The notes beneath the pieces are model-generated. The model searched no databases, had not been told where the DNA came from, and was given only the letters and a program-made list of their open reading frames with translations. Below, piece by piece: positions 43,879-55,650 of a DNA stretch of 64,000 nucleotides (the stretch's first letter is position 1; each line of letters starts with the position of its first letter). The translations under genes were made by a program, and so were the position numbers. Origin of the DNA: Planococcus rifietoensis (GTDB lineage Bacteria; Bacillota; Bacilli; Bacillales_A; Planococcaceae); the NCBI RefSeq assembly GCF_001465795.2, contig NZ_CP013659.2, positions 1,754,501 through 1,818,500 of the forward strand, read 5' to 3'.

Positions 43879-45534
43879 ATGGCATTTGATGGATTATTTA
43901 CGAAAGCGATGACGAGCGAATTGCAACAGCTCATCACCGGAAGGATTTCAAAAGTTCATCAGCCTAATCAGCTCGAACTGCTCCTGCACATACGCGCACA
44001 AGGAAAAAATCATAAATTGCTCATCTCGATCCACCCATCCTATTCACGGATCCATTTGACGAATACGGCAAACGTCAACCCGTCAGAGCCGCCGATGTTC
44101 TGCATGCTGCTCCGCAAACATATTGAAGGCGGCGTCATCACAGGCGTCGAGCAGCATGGCTCCGACCGGCTGATCATCCTGAGCATCCGCGCACGCAACG
44201 AAATCGGCGACGAAATCGAACGCGAGCTCCATGTCGAAATGATGGGCAGGCATTCGAATATCATTTTAGTCGACGCCGAGCGCGACATGATTCTCGACAG
44301 CCTCAAGCATTTGCCGCCGAGCGTCAACTCCTACCGGACGATTTTACCGGGCCAGGATTATATTTTCCCGCCTTCCCAAGACAAACAGGATCCATTTGCG
44401 GCGGATGCTGACTTCAGTGGGCTCACCGACAAGGAAATCGTCTCACAGTTTGCCGGCTTTTCCCCGCTGACGGCGAAAGAGTTGAACTACCGGCTCGAAC
44501 AAGATCCTGATAGCGCAGCTGCCTTTTTGCAGGACTTCAATGATCCGGAATCGACCGGCTATTACGTCGAACAGCAAGGAAAAAGCTATTTTTCCGCGAC
44601 TGAATTGACGCATCTCGGACAGGACAATATGCGTTTTGACAATTTATCCGAACTGCTCGACCGGATTTATTACGCCAAAGCCGAACGCGACCGCGTCAAG
44701 CAGCAGGCGGGTGATTTGGAGCGCTGGCTTCAAAACGAAATCGCTAAACTGAAATTGAAGCTGAAAAAATTGCAAAAAGAGCAGGATCAGGCACAAAAAC
44801 GCGATCAATTGCAATTGAACGGCGAATTGATCATGGCCAATCTGCACACTATTAAAAAGGGAATGAAACAAGCGGAAGTCGTCAATTATTATAATGAAGA
44901 AACTATGACGATCACGCTCGACCCGCGCAAGACGCCAATTGAGAATTCCCAGAAATACTACTCGCGTTACCAAAAAGCCAAAACAGCGGTTGTTAAAACG
45001 CATGAACAAATTGAAAAGACGGAAGAAGATATCCGCTATTTCGAATTGCTCATGCAACAAGTGCAGCAGGCCGGGCTCTCCGATATCGAAGAGATTCGCG
45101 AGGAATTGGCGGAACAAGGCTATATGAAAGCACAGAAATCGAAGAAAAAGAAAAAGCCACAAAAGCCGAATGTTGAGCATTATGTATCGAGCACCGGCAT
45201 TCCGATTTCAGTCGGCAAAAACAATAAGCAAAACGATTACGTGACCTTCAAGGTCGCATCGAAATCCGATACATGGCTGCACACGAAAGACATTCCGGGA
45301 TCGCATGTCATCATCCATTCGCAAGAACCGGATGAAGACACCATCTTAGAAGCTGCCAGCATCGCCGCTTATTTCAGCAAAGCGCGCGAATCGGCATCCG
45401 TCCCGGTCGATTACACCGAAGTCCGCCAAGTGAAAAAACCAAGCGGCGCGAAGCCCGGTTTCGTGATTTATTTCGAACAGAAAACCGTCTACGTCACGCC
45501 GGATGAAGACCTGGTGTTGAAATTAAAAAAATGA
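43879..45534 (+). CDS. rqcH: Ribosome quality-control NFACT protein
   Basis: YloA/RqcH, 551 residues. It binds stalled 50S-peptidyl-tRNA and adds C-terminal alanine tails; older annotation calls it fibronectin-binding. N-terminal NFACT-N domain (AFDGLFTKAMTSELQQLITG; GRISKVHQPNQLELLL), HhH region, central coiled coil (about 270-440, Lys/Gln-rich), and NFACT-R domain (SSTGIPISVGKNNKQNDYVT; SDTWLHTKDIPGSHVII). ATG 43879 follows AGAGG at eight bases. Divergent from remA. Confidence 0.95.
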   Translation: MAFDGLFTKAMTSELQQLITGRISKVHQPNQLELLLHIRAQGKNHKLLISIHPSYSRIHLTNTANVNPSEPPMFCMLLRKHIEGGVITGVEQHGSDRLIILSIRARNEIGDEIERELHVEMMGRHSNIILVDAERDMILDSLKHLPPSVNSYRTILPGQDYIFPPSQDKQDPFAADADFSGLTDKEIVSQFAGFSPLTAKELNYRLEQDPDSAAAFLQDFNDPESTGYYVEQQGKSYFSATELTHLGQDNMRFDNLSELLDRIYYAKAERDRVKQQAGDLERWLQNEIAKLKLKLKKLQKEQDQAQKRDQLQLNGELIMANLHTIKKGMKQAEVVNYYNEETMTITLDPRKTPIENSQKYYSRYQKAKTAVVKTHEQIEKTEEDIRYFELLMQQVQQAGLSDIEEIREELAEQGYMKAQKSKKKKKPQKPNVEHYVSSTGIPISVGKNNKQNDYVTFKVASKSDTWLHTKDIPGSHVIIHSQEPDEDTILEAASIAAYFSKARESASVPVDYTEVRQVKKPSGAKPGFVIYFEQKTVYVTPDEDLVLKLKK

Positions 45535-45545
45535 GTTTGGACATG

Positions 45546-45579
45546 CCCGTACCGGTCTTTTGCCAGTGCGGGTATTTTT
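45546..45579 (+). terminator. rqcH terminator
   Basis: CCCGTACCGG (45546-45555) pairs with CCAGTGCGGG (45563-45572) with wobble pairs, then TATTTTT. Confidence 0.7.
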
Positions 45580-45585
45580 CCGAAA

Positions 45586-45614
45586 TTGCATAAGTTTACA
45601 TAATAATATTATAA
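45586..45614 (+). promoter_or_regulatory. Promoter of the ABC genes
   Basis: -35 TTGCAT (45586-45591), 17-base spacer, -10 TTATAA (45609-45614). An ~80-base leader follows with AATGC/GCATT inverted copies around 45622-45637. No riboswitch is recognised. Confidence 0.6.
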
Positions 45615-45695
45615 AGTAAATAATGCGACAAAGCATTGCCCCAAGTTATAGTTAATGCTATCTTTTTATAGGACATCAATTAAGGGGGCCTACCA

Positions 45696-46544
45696 TTGAT
45701 TAATTTAACGAAACGAACATATATAAATGCCGCCCTGTTCGGCACGGCAGCGGTTGCATTATCAGCTTGCGGAAATGACGCTGCTGAAACCGAACAGCCT
45801 TCGGAATGGGACCGCATCCAGGAGGAAGGCGTCTTGACCGTCGGTACATCCGGCACGCTGTTGGCCACTTCATTCCGCGACGAAGAAAGCGGCGAATTAA
45901 CGGGCTTTGAAGTAGAAGTCGTACGGGAACTCGGCAAGCGCCTGGAACTTGACATCGAATTCCGCGAACTCGGTTTCGACGAAATGCTGACAAGCGTCAG
46001 TACAGGACAACTTGATATGGCAGCGAACGATATTGAAGTGACAGAAGAAATGACCGATCAATTCCTGTTTTCTACACCGATCAAATATTCCTACGGCACC
46101 GCCGTCGTACGTAAAGACGACCTGTCCGGAATCGAATCACTGGAAGACTTGGAAGGGAAAAAAGCAGCGGGCGTCTCGACATCCGTCTATATGCAGATCG
46201 CCCGCGATTACGGGGCGGAAGAAGTGACGTATGACAATGCGACGAATGAAATCTATTTGCGTGATGTGTCTATCGGACGGACCGATGTCATTTTGAATGA
46301 TTATTATTTGTCGAAATTCGGCGTGGCCGCTTTTCCGGAATTGAACATCACCATCCATCCGGACATCAAATACCTACCATCTGAAGTCGGACTGGTCGTC
46401 AATGAAGACAATGAAGAACTTCTCGAACAAGTCAATACCACACTTGAGGAAATGCTTTCCGACGGCACCATCAGTGATATCTCAGCCGAATTCTTCGACG
46501 GGGCGGATGTTTCCGTCGAACCGGATGTCGAAGAGGCAAATTAA
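45696..46544 (+). CDS. Amino-acid ABC transporter binding lipoprotein
   Basis: Extracellular solute-binding protein family 3 (282 residues). The signal peptide ends in the lipobox LSAC (Cys24). The family pattern is LTVGTSGTLLATSF near 48-61, GFEVEVVRELGKRL, DEMLTSVSTGQLDMAAN and SYGTAVVRKDDL. TTG 45696 follows AAGGGGG by seven bases. It resembles cystine/polar amino-acid receptors, but the ligand cannot be read from sequence. The permease follows by 15 bases; no ATPase gene is adjacent. Confidence 0.85.
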   Translation: MINLTKRTYINAALFGTAAVALSACGNDAAETEQPSEWDRIQEEGVLTVGTSGTLLATSFRDEESGELTGFEVEVVRELGKRLELDIEFRELGFDEMLTSVSTGQLDMAANDIEVTEEMTDQFLFSTPIKYSYGTAVVRKDDLSGIESLEDLEGKKAAGVSTSVYMQIARDYGAEEVTYDNATNEIYLRDVSIGRTDVILNDYYLSKFGVAAFPELNITIHPDIKYLPSEVGLVVNEDNEELLEQVNTTLEEMLSDGTISDISAEFFDGADVSVEPDVEEAN

Positions 46545-46559
46545 AGGAGGGCCATCAGT

Positions 46560-47237
46560 ATGAGCGATATCGAATGGGGGCTGTTGTTCGATCCCGAACT
46601 TGCCATCAATTCCTTGCCCTATGTGCTTGAAGGCATTTGGTTGACGCTGTTGATTTCAATGGGCAGCATGCTCGGCGGACTGGTGATCGGCTTTTTCATG
46701 GCGCTCGCCAGGACGTCAAAACAGCCGCTGCTCCATCTGCCGGCGCGCCTATATATATCATTTATGCGCGGTGTGCCGATTCTCGTCATCTTGTTTTTAC
46801 TGTATTTCGCACTGCCAGTCATCGGCCTTGAATTCACTGCCTTGCAAGCAGCTCTCATCGGCTTCACCATCAATAGCGCCGCCTATATCGCAGAAGTGTT
46901 CCGGTCGGCTCTTGCCTCTGTCGATAAAGGCCAATGGGAATCATCCACTGCACTCGGCCTTAGCTATTGGCAGACCATGCGCCGGATCATCTTGCCGCAA
47001 TCGGTGCGCATTGCAGTGCCACCCTTATCGAATGTCTATTTGGACCTGATCAAGGCATCATCGCTCGCGGCCATGATTACGGTCCCGGAGATTTTCCAGA
47101 AAGCTCGAATTGTCGGCGCACGGGAATACGACCTGTTGACATTGCTTATCCTGGTCGCGCTCATCTACTGGGCCATCTGCACAGTCATGACCGTGCTTCA
47201 GAACTACCTGGAAAAACGCTACGCTGAATACTTATAA
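46560..47237 (+). CDS. Amino-acid ABC transporter permease
   Basis: HisMQ-type permease (225 residues) with about five membrane segments. The N-terminal segment contains VLEGIWLTLLISMGSMLGG; PVLVIL-like helices follow. The ATPase-contact EAA loop is EVFRSALASVDKGQWESSTA (about 116-135), with LGLSYWQTMRRIILPQ after it. ATG 46560 follows AAAGGAGG by nine bases. It pairs with the binding protein and would need an ATPase encoded elsewhere. The TcyB/YckA group is a close relative, inferred. Confidence 0.85.
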   Translation: MSDIEWGLLFDPELAINSLPYVLEGIWLTLLISMGSMLGGLVIGFFMALARTSKQPLLHLPARLYISFMRGVPILVILFLLYFALPVIGLEFTALQAALIGFTINSAAYIAEVFRSALASVDKGQWESSTALGLSYWQTMRRIILPQSVRIAVPPLSNVYLDLIKASSLAAMITVPEIFQKARIVGAREYDLLTLLILVALIYWAICTVMTVLQNYLEKRYAEYL

Positions 47238-47241
47238 AACG

Positions 47242-47275
47242 AAAACCGCACCGGAAATCTATCCGGTGCGGTTTT
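47242..47275 (+). terminator. Permease terminator
   Basis: 14-bp stem AAAACCGCACCGGA (47242-47255) with TCCGGTGCGGTTTT (47262-47275). Its arms are identical to those of the terminator at 47514. Confidence 0.8.
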
Positions 47276-47359
47276 CAGAGTGTGGAAGAAGTCTATAATC
47301 CGCTATGAATGAAAAAGGAAAGCACCATTTCTACATTCAAAAATCAATGTGCTATCTGA

Positions 47360-47490
47360 GTATTTGGAGAAGCGTTCGTTCGACTCCAGTGGATCAGCGA
47401 GACGACCGAGACCCCGCAAGGCGCATAGCGACTGAGGAGGCTTGGGCGCGAGCCCACGGAAAGCGAGCGATAAGCTTCGGAAAATACGAC
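47360..47490. repeat. Dispersed non-coding repeat (Bacillaceae-type)
   Basis: This fills most of the 311-base gene-free stretch 47238-47548. It contains GCGAGACGACCGAGACCCCG, GCGCATAGCGACTGAGGAGG and CCACGGAAAGCGAGCG. This pattern (GAGAC..CCCCGCA..GAGGAGGCT..GCGGAAAGCGAG) I recognise from a dispersed repeat common in Bacillaceae and Planococcaceae genomes. The ends are imperfectly inverted (TATTTGGAGAAGC near 47361; GCTTCGGAAAATA near 47474). No coding capacity is supported. Confidence 0.6.
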
Positions 47491-47513
47491 TACTTACCTT
47501 TCTCGACAGCCAT

Positions 47514-47547
47514 AAAACCGCACCGGAACTTTATCCGGTGCGGTTTT
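47514..47547 (-). terminator. VOC gene terminator
   Basis: AAAACCGCACCGGA (47514-47527) with TCCGGTGCGGTTTT (47534-47547), followed by T on the minus strand. Same arms as at 47242. Confidence 0.8.
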
Positions 47548-47548
47548 T

Positions 47549-47959
47549 TTATTCGAATGCCTCGTCTTCCATATACATGACTTCCCATAAATGGCCGTCC
47601 GGGTCGTGAAAACTCCAAGAATACATAAACTTATTGTCCATCGGCTCGTTCGCGGAACTGCCACCGGCTGCCATCGCTTTTTCCACCCATTCATCAACGG
47701 CCTCCCGGCTAGACGCCGATAGGGCAATAATCGCCTCTGCGCTATTGGAGGTATCGGCAATGTCTTTATGGGTGAAGCTTTTGAAGAAGTCTTCTACCAG
47801 CAGCATGGCGTACATATTGTGGCCGATAATCATGCAAGTGGCGTTATTATCCGTCATCCGTTCATCGAAATCAAAGCCCATTTCGCCAAAAAACTTCATC
47901 GATCTTTCCAAATCCTTAACCGGCAAATTAACGAAAATCTGGTTCGCTTGAATGGCCAT
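47549..47959 (-). CDS. VOC-family (glyoxalase-like) protein
   Basis: Protein of 136 residues with two βαβββ modules of the vicinal-oxygen-chelate superfamily: IFVNLPVKDLERSMKFFGEM (N-terminal) and SWSFHDPDGHLWEVMYME (C-terminal; His/Glu typical metal ligands). It most resembles the bleomycin-resistance/dioxygenase-like proteins annotated as glyoxalase. Substrate unknown. GGGAAG lies before ATG 47959. It follows dsdA by about 70 bases on the same strand. Confidence 0.8.
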   Translation of the reverse strand: MAIQANQIFVNLPVKDLERSMKFFGEMGFDFDERMTDNNATCMIIGHNMYAMLLVEDFFKSFTHKDIADTSNSAEAIIALSASSREAVDEWVEKAMAAGGSSANEPMDNKFMYSWSFHDPDGHLWEVMYMEDEAFE

Positions 47960-48027
47960 GTCTCCGCTTCCCTTCTTTTTCGTTTATCGTTCACTCTTCT
48001 ATTCGTGGAATGAACTGAAAATCCTCC

Positions 48028-49362
48028 CTATCGTTTCAGTTTCTTTACCCCTCTTCCATAAAAGTCGTCCATCTCTTCCTCGGGCACGAGCGCTCCTCCT
48101 GTCAGCCAGACGATATGTGTCGCTTTTTCCGCATCCGTGTCATGTTCTTCAGCGTAGTTTGTCGCTGCCATCATAAATGGCCCGGCAAACCCAGCTGCTG
48201 CGGAAGGTTCGATTTTGATTTCTTCGCTATCTTTCAGCATGGCGAGCAGCGGGAATAACTCTTCGTCTTCGATAGTCACAATCCCTGAAATCAATTGCTC
48301 GGAACTCTCCGATGCAAAGCTCGATGCCCTGCCGACGGCGAGCCCGTCTGCTTCCGTCCTATTGTCGATGCCTATGTCCTGGACGCAGATGCCGCTCTTC
48401 AAGCCCGTCATGAGACCGAGCAAGACGGCAGGGGAATGCGTCGGTTCGATGAACACCGGATGGACGTGGTCGCCGAACAGATGGCGCAGCCCAAATGCGA
48501 TGCCACCTGGCGCCCCGCCGACACCGCATGGCAAGTAGACGAATAGCGGATGCTCTTTGTCTACCGGAATATTCCTTTGTTCGAGTTGATGTTTCAAACG
48601 AAGTGCCGCCACGCTATAGCCGAGAAACAATTCGCGTGATTTCTCGTCATCGACAAAATAACCATTCGGCAAACGCAGCGTCTCTTCTCGTCCTGCCGTG
48701 ACCGCTTCACTGAAGTCGCCGCTGAATTCGACAACGCGGACGCCTTTTTTCCGCAGCAGCTCTTTTTTCCACCCTTTGGCATCCGCTGACATATAGACGG
48801 AGACCTTGAAACCGAGTTCTGCGCTAATGATGCCGATGCTCAAGCCTAAATTCCCGGTCGAGCCGACGCCGACAGGATAGCTTCCAAAGAATTTTTTGGC
48901 TTGTTCCGTTGCAAACCATTCGTAAGAATCCTCATGCGTAATTAGCCCTTCCTTTAGCGCCAAGTTCTCTGCATAGCGCAGCACTTCAAAAAATCCGCCG
49001 CGTGCCTTCACCGATCCCGCCACAGGCAGTTCGTTGTCGCATTTAACGTATAATTTTCCCGGCAGCTGCTCTCCATAATACGCTTCCAGTTGATGCTGCA
49101 TGTGTCCAGCTTGCCGCAATTCCGATTCGATGATCCCTCCTGTTTCAACTGTCTCGGGGAACACTTTCATTAAATACGGGGCAAAGCGCAGCCATAATTG
49201 CTCTGCCTCCTCCAAATCATGCATTGTCACCGGCAAGCCCTGTACTTGATCCATTTCTCTGCGCTTTGGGTTCAGCCAGACGATCGGCTTCAAGTCGAGC
49301 AAATCCGCCATCAGCGGATGCTCATCCGTCCATTTGTGGATTTCTTGTTTGGTAAGTCCCAT
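48028..49362 (-). CDS. dsdA: D-serine dehydratase
   Basis: PLP enzyme degrading D-serine (and slowly D-threonine) to pyruvate and ammonia. 444 residues, the family length. The PLP Lys is in ELPVAGSVKARGGFFEVL (about 119), with the phosphate loop VGSTGNLGLSIG (about 172-183). PCGVGGAPGGIAFGL is also family-specific. No dsdC/dsdX neighbour is present. Between the ABC/VOC genes and pyrE, a position occupied by sulfate-assimilation genes in B. subtilis. Confidence 0.93.
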   Translation of the reverse strand: MGLTKQEIHKWTDEHPLMADLLDLKPIVWLNPKRREMDQVQGLPVTMHDLEEAEQLWLRFAPYLMKVFPETVETGGIIESELRQAGHMQHQLEAYYGEQLPGKLYVKCDNELPVAGSVKARGGFFEVLRYAENLALKEGLITHEDSYEWFATEQAKKFFGSYPVGVGSTGNLGLSIGIISAELGFKVSVYMSADAKGWKKELLRKKGVRVVEFSGDFSEAVTAGREETLRLPNGYFVDDEKSRELFLGYSVAALRLKHQLEQRNIPVDKEHPLFVYLPCGVGGAPGGIAFGLRHLFGDHVHPVFIEPTHSPAVLLGLMTGLKSGICVQDIGIDNRTEADGLAVGRASSFASESSEQLISGIVTIEDEELFPLLAMLKDSEEIKIEPSAAAGFAGPFMMAATNYAEEHDTDAEKATHIVWLTGGALVPEEEMDDFYGRGVKKLKR

Positions 49363-49433
49363 GTCTACCGCCTCCTTATCGTTAGTGGTACCATACCCCT
49401 TTTTCGCTTTGTTTATTTCCTTAAGCAGATGAA

Positions 49434-49470
49434 AAAACCTTCACACATCCTGTCGATGTGCGAAGGTTTT
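49434..49470. terminator. pyr operon terminator
   Basis: 16-bp stem AAAACCTTCACACATC (49434-49449) with GATGTGCGAAGGTTTT (49455-49470), one mismatch, loop CTGTC. T-runs on both strands. It touches the pyrE 3' end at 49472. Confidence 0.85.
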
Positions 49471-49471
49471 C

Positions 49472-50097
49472 TTATGAAGTCAATGCGCCAGCTTTCAGTT
49501 TTTCGTGCCATTCGCTGAGCATCGGCAAATCCTCTGCCGCTATCGCTCCGCTTTCCCTGGCTTGTTCAACCAGTGCCGGGAAATCCGTCAAGGTGTGGAA
49601 AGTGAATCCCGCTTCCTCTATCGCTTGCTGTGCTTGAGGCAGCCCGTAAGTGAAGATCGCGGCAATTCCCGCCACTTCAAAGCCGGCATCTTGCAATGCT
49701 TGTGCCGCCTGCAGCACCGACCCTCCTTTGGAAATCAAGTCTTCGATGACGACGGCTTTTTGGCCTGGCTCGATTTTTCCTTCGATCAAATTCGATTGCC
49801 CATGGCCTTTCGGTTTCGAACGCACATAGACCATTGGCAGATCCAGGCGTTCAGCCACCCACGCCGCATGCGGAATGCCCGCCGTCGCGGTTCCTGCAAT
49901 CACTTGCGCATCCGGATACTCGCGGCGGATTGTTTCCGCGAGCCCGTCAGCGATTGCATTACGGACTGTTGGATAAGACATCGTCAGCCGATTGTCGCAG
50001 TAAATCGGAGATTTGACGCCAGATGCCCAAGTAAAAGGATCGTTCGGGCGCAGCTCCACCGCGCCGATTGATAATAGCTGTTGTGCGATTTGTTTTT

Positions 50098-50101
<4 letters not shown>
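49472..50101 (-). CDS. pyrE: Orotate phosphoribosyltransferase
   Basis: Converts orotate plus PRPP to OMP. 209 residues. N-terminal [24 protein letters not shown] loop [17 protein letters not shown] (about 118-134). ATG 50101 is preferred over 50116 because of GGAG at nine bases and the ATGA overlap with pyrF. Last gene of the operon. Confidence 0.96.
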
Positions 50102-52461
<2,360 letters not shown>

Positions 52462-52465
<4 letters not shown>

Positions 52466-55400
52466 ACACCTGCCCCCATTTCCTCTGCCTGGAATGTCAT
52501 CGATTCGATGACTCTGAGCATCGCTTCCGCTGTATCGAGTGAAGTCAAGCACGGTACTCCGTTTTCAACCGATTCCCGGCGTATGCGGAATCCGTCACGT
52601 TCCGGCTGCTTGCCTTTTGTCAGCGTGTTGATGACGATTTGTGCATCGCCGTTTTGGATGACATCCAGCAAAGTACGGCCTTCCGCACCGATTTTTCCGA
52701 CTTCAGCCACGGCAATGCCTGCAGATTCGAAAGCTTGCGCTGTACCGCCAGTTGCCATAATTTGGTATCCGATATCCCGGAAGCGTTTCGCCAGTCCAAC
52801 TGCTTCTTCTTTATCCTTATCCGAGACAGTCAGAAGAACGGTGCCATGGTCTTTCACTTCCATGCCAGCCGCAGCTAGCCCTTTATAAAGTGCTTTTTCA
52901 AGCGTGACGTCTTTGCCCATCACTTCCCCGGTCGATTTCATTTCTGGCCCGAGCGTGATATCGACGCGGCGCAGTTTTGCGAATGAGAACACCGGCACTT
53001 TGACGTAGACGCCTTTTTTCAGCGGCGCTAGCCCCGTCGTATAGCCTTGTTCGATGATGCTTTGCCCCAATATCGCTTTCGTTGCGATGTTCGCCATCGG
53101 AATGCCGGTGATTTTGCTGAGGAACGGCACCGTCCGGCTTGAGCGCGGATTGACTTCGATGACGAACACTTCACCTTTTGAGATGACGTACTGGATGTTC
53201 AACAGGCCGACGATATTCAAACCTTTGGCAAGCCGTGTCGTGTAATCCGTCAAAGTCTCGATTTGCTGTTGCGAGATGTTTTGCGGCGGATAGACGGCAA
53301 TCGAGTCACCGGAGTGCACCCCTGCCCGTTCAATATGTTCCATGATTCCAGGAATCAGGACATTCTCGCCGTCGCAGATCGCATCGACTTCAATTTCTTC
53401 GCCTGTCAAGTAACGGTCGACTAACACCGGATGCTCAGGGCTTGCTTCGACTGCGTGTTCCATGTAGTGAATCAAGTCGCTTTCGTTGTAGACGATTTCC
53501 ATTGCACGGCCGCCGAGTACGTAAGACGGGCGGACCAGTACCGGGTAGCCGATGTCCGAAGCGATGACCACCGCTTCTTCTGTCGACACGGCCGTTTTGC
53601 CGAGTGGTTGCGGGATGCCGATTTCATGGAGCGCCGCTTCGAATTTATTGCGGTTTTCCGCTCTGTCGATGTCTTCAAGCGTAGTGCCGAGAATCTTCAC
53701 GCCATTTTTCTCGAGCTTGTCGGCCAAGTTAATTGCCGTCTGCCCACCGAACTGGACGACGACGCCTTTCGGTTGTTCGAGGTCGATGATGTGCATGACA
53801 TCTTCAATTGTCAGCGGTTCAAAGTAGAGCTTGTCGGAAATAGAGAAATCGGTCGACACCGTCTCCGGGTTATTGTTGATGATGATTGCTTCGTAGCCGG
53901 CTTCTTTGATCGCCCAGACGGAATGGACCGTTGCGTAATCGAATTCGACGCCCTGGCCGATGCGGATGGGGCCTGATCCGAGCACGATGACGCTTTCTTT
54001 GTCGGTGCGGATCGATTCGTTTTCGTCTTCGTAGCTGGCGTAGAAATAAGGCGTTTCCGATTCGAATTCCGCAGCGCATGTGTCGACCATTTTATAGACC
54101 GGCATCAAGCCTTGTGCTTTGCGCCACTCGTATACTTTTGCTTCTTCCGATGACCATAGCTTGGCAATCGTTCTATCTGCAAAGCCCATGCGTTTGGCTT
54201 TTCTCGTTGTCTCATAATCAAACGGATTTTGCTGCAAGACTTCTTCAAAGCGGACGATTTTGTCGAACTTCTCCAGGAAGAACAAATCGATTTGGCTCCA
54301 GTCGTGAATCGTTTCGATCGTCACACCGCGGCGGAGCGCTTCGCCGATAAAGAACAGCCGCTCGTCGCCGGCTTTGCGGATGCGTTTTTCGATCCATTCG
54401 TCGCTCATCGTGTCGCCGTTTTTCAGCTCCAGATGGAATTGACCGGTTTCAAGCGAACGGACCGCTTTCAGCATCGATTCCTCAAACGTCCGGCCCATCG
54501 CCATGACTTCGCCGGTTGCTTTCATTTGCGTGCCGAGGTTGCGTTTTGCCGATTCGAATTTATCGAACGGCCAGCGCGGGATTTTCGATACGACATAGTC
54601 GAGTGCCGGTTCGAAAGCGGCGTAAGTACGCCCTGTTACCGGGTTCATCATTTCGCCAAGCGTCAAGCCGACTGCGATTTTCGCCGCCAGTTTGGCGATC
54701 GGGTAGCCAGTCGCTTTGGATGCCAACGCCGACGAACGGCTGACGCGCGGGTTTACTTCGATGATGTAATAATCGAAGCTGTTCGGGTCGAGCGCGAGCT
54801 GGACGTTGCAGCCCCCCTCAATTTTCAAGGCGCGGATGATTTTCAATGACACGTTGCGGAGCATTTGGTATTCACGATCCGACAAGGTTTGGCTCGGTGC
54901 GACGACGATTGAGTCACCGGTATGGATGCCGACCGGATCGATGTTTTCCATATTACAGACGACGATGGCGGTATCTTCCGCATCGCGCATCACTTCGTAT
55001 TCGATTTCTTTGAAACCGGCAATCGATTTTTCCAGCAAGCATTGTGTCACTGGGCTGTATTTCAAACCGCTCGCCACGATTTCATGCAGTTGTTCGTCGT
55101 TATGGCAGATGCCGCCGCCCGTTCCGCCAAGTGTAAAGGCTGGTCGGACGATAACCGGATAGCCGATTCTCTCCACAAAACGTTTCGCTTCTTCCATATT
55201 GTGGATGATATCAGAATCCGGTACCGGTTCCCCGAGTTCGTTCATCAAAGTGCGGAACAAATCGCGGTCTTCCGCTTTATGGATCGCTTCCAGCTTGGTT
55301 CCTAAGATTTCAATATCCAGTTCATCCAAAATTCCAGATTCGTCCAGTTCGATGGCCATGTTGAGCCCTGTCTGCCCGCCGAGAGTCGCAAGCAGTGCAT

Positions 55401-55650
55401 CCGGCCGCTCTTTTCTAAGGATCCGGCTGACGAATTCCAAAGTGATCGGTTCGATATACACTTTATCGGCGATTTCGGTATCGGTCATGATTGTCGCCGG
55501 GTTGGAGTTGATCAAAATGACGCGGTAGCCTTCTTCTTTCAAGGCGAGGCAAGCTTGTGTGCCCGCATAGTCAAATTCTGCAGCTTGGCCGATGACGATC
55601 GGGCCTGAACCAATTACGAGGATGCTTTTGATATCTTGTCTTTTAGGCAT
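52462..55650 (-). CDS. carB: Carbamoyl-phosphate synthase large subunit
   Basis: Pyrimidine-linked CPSase large subunit (PyrAB), 1062 residues. Two ATP-grasp halves (about 1-400 and 545-930) separated by an oligomerisation domain; a C-terminal MGS-like allosteric domain (about 935-1062). Motifs: [57 protein letters not shown]. Overlaps carA by eight bases. Confidence 0.97.

Noticed and set aside
44644-45180. 178-codon minus-strand frame opposite rqcH
   Set aside because: Phe/Leu-rich antisense of the Lys/Gln coiled coil of RqcH; no start signal.
45615-45695. Possible riboswitch before the ABC genes
   Set aside because: Only short AATGC/GCATT repeats are visible; no known SAM, T-box, lysine or glycine riboswitch core is recognised.
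47305-47580. 91-codon open frame in the gene-free stretch
   Set aside because: It runs across the dispersed repeat and a terminator, has no ribosome site, and its product is low-complexity Arg/Asp-rich, as expected from a GC-rich repeat.
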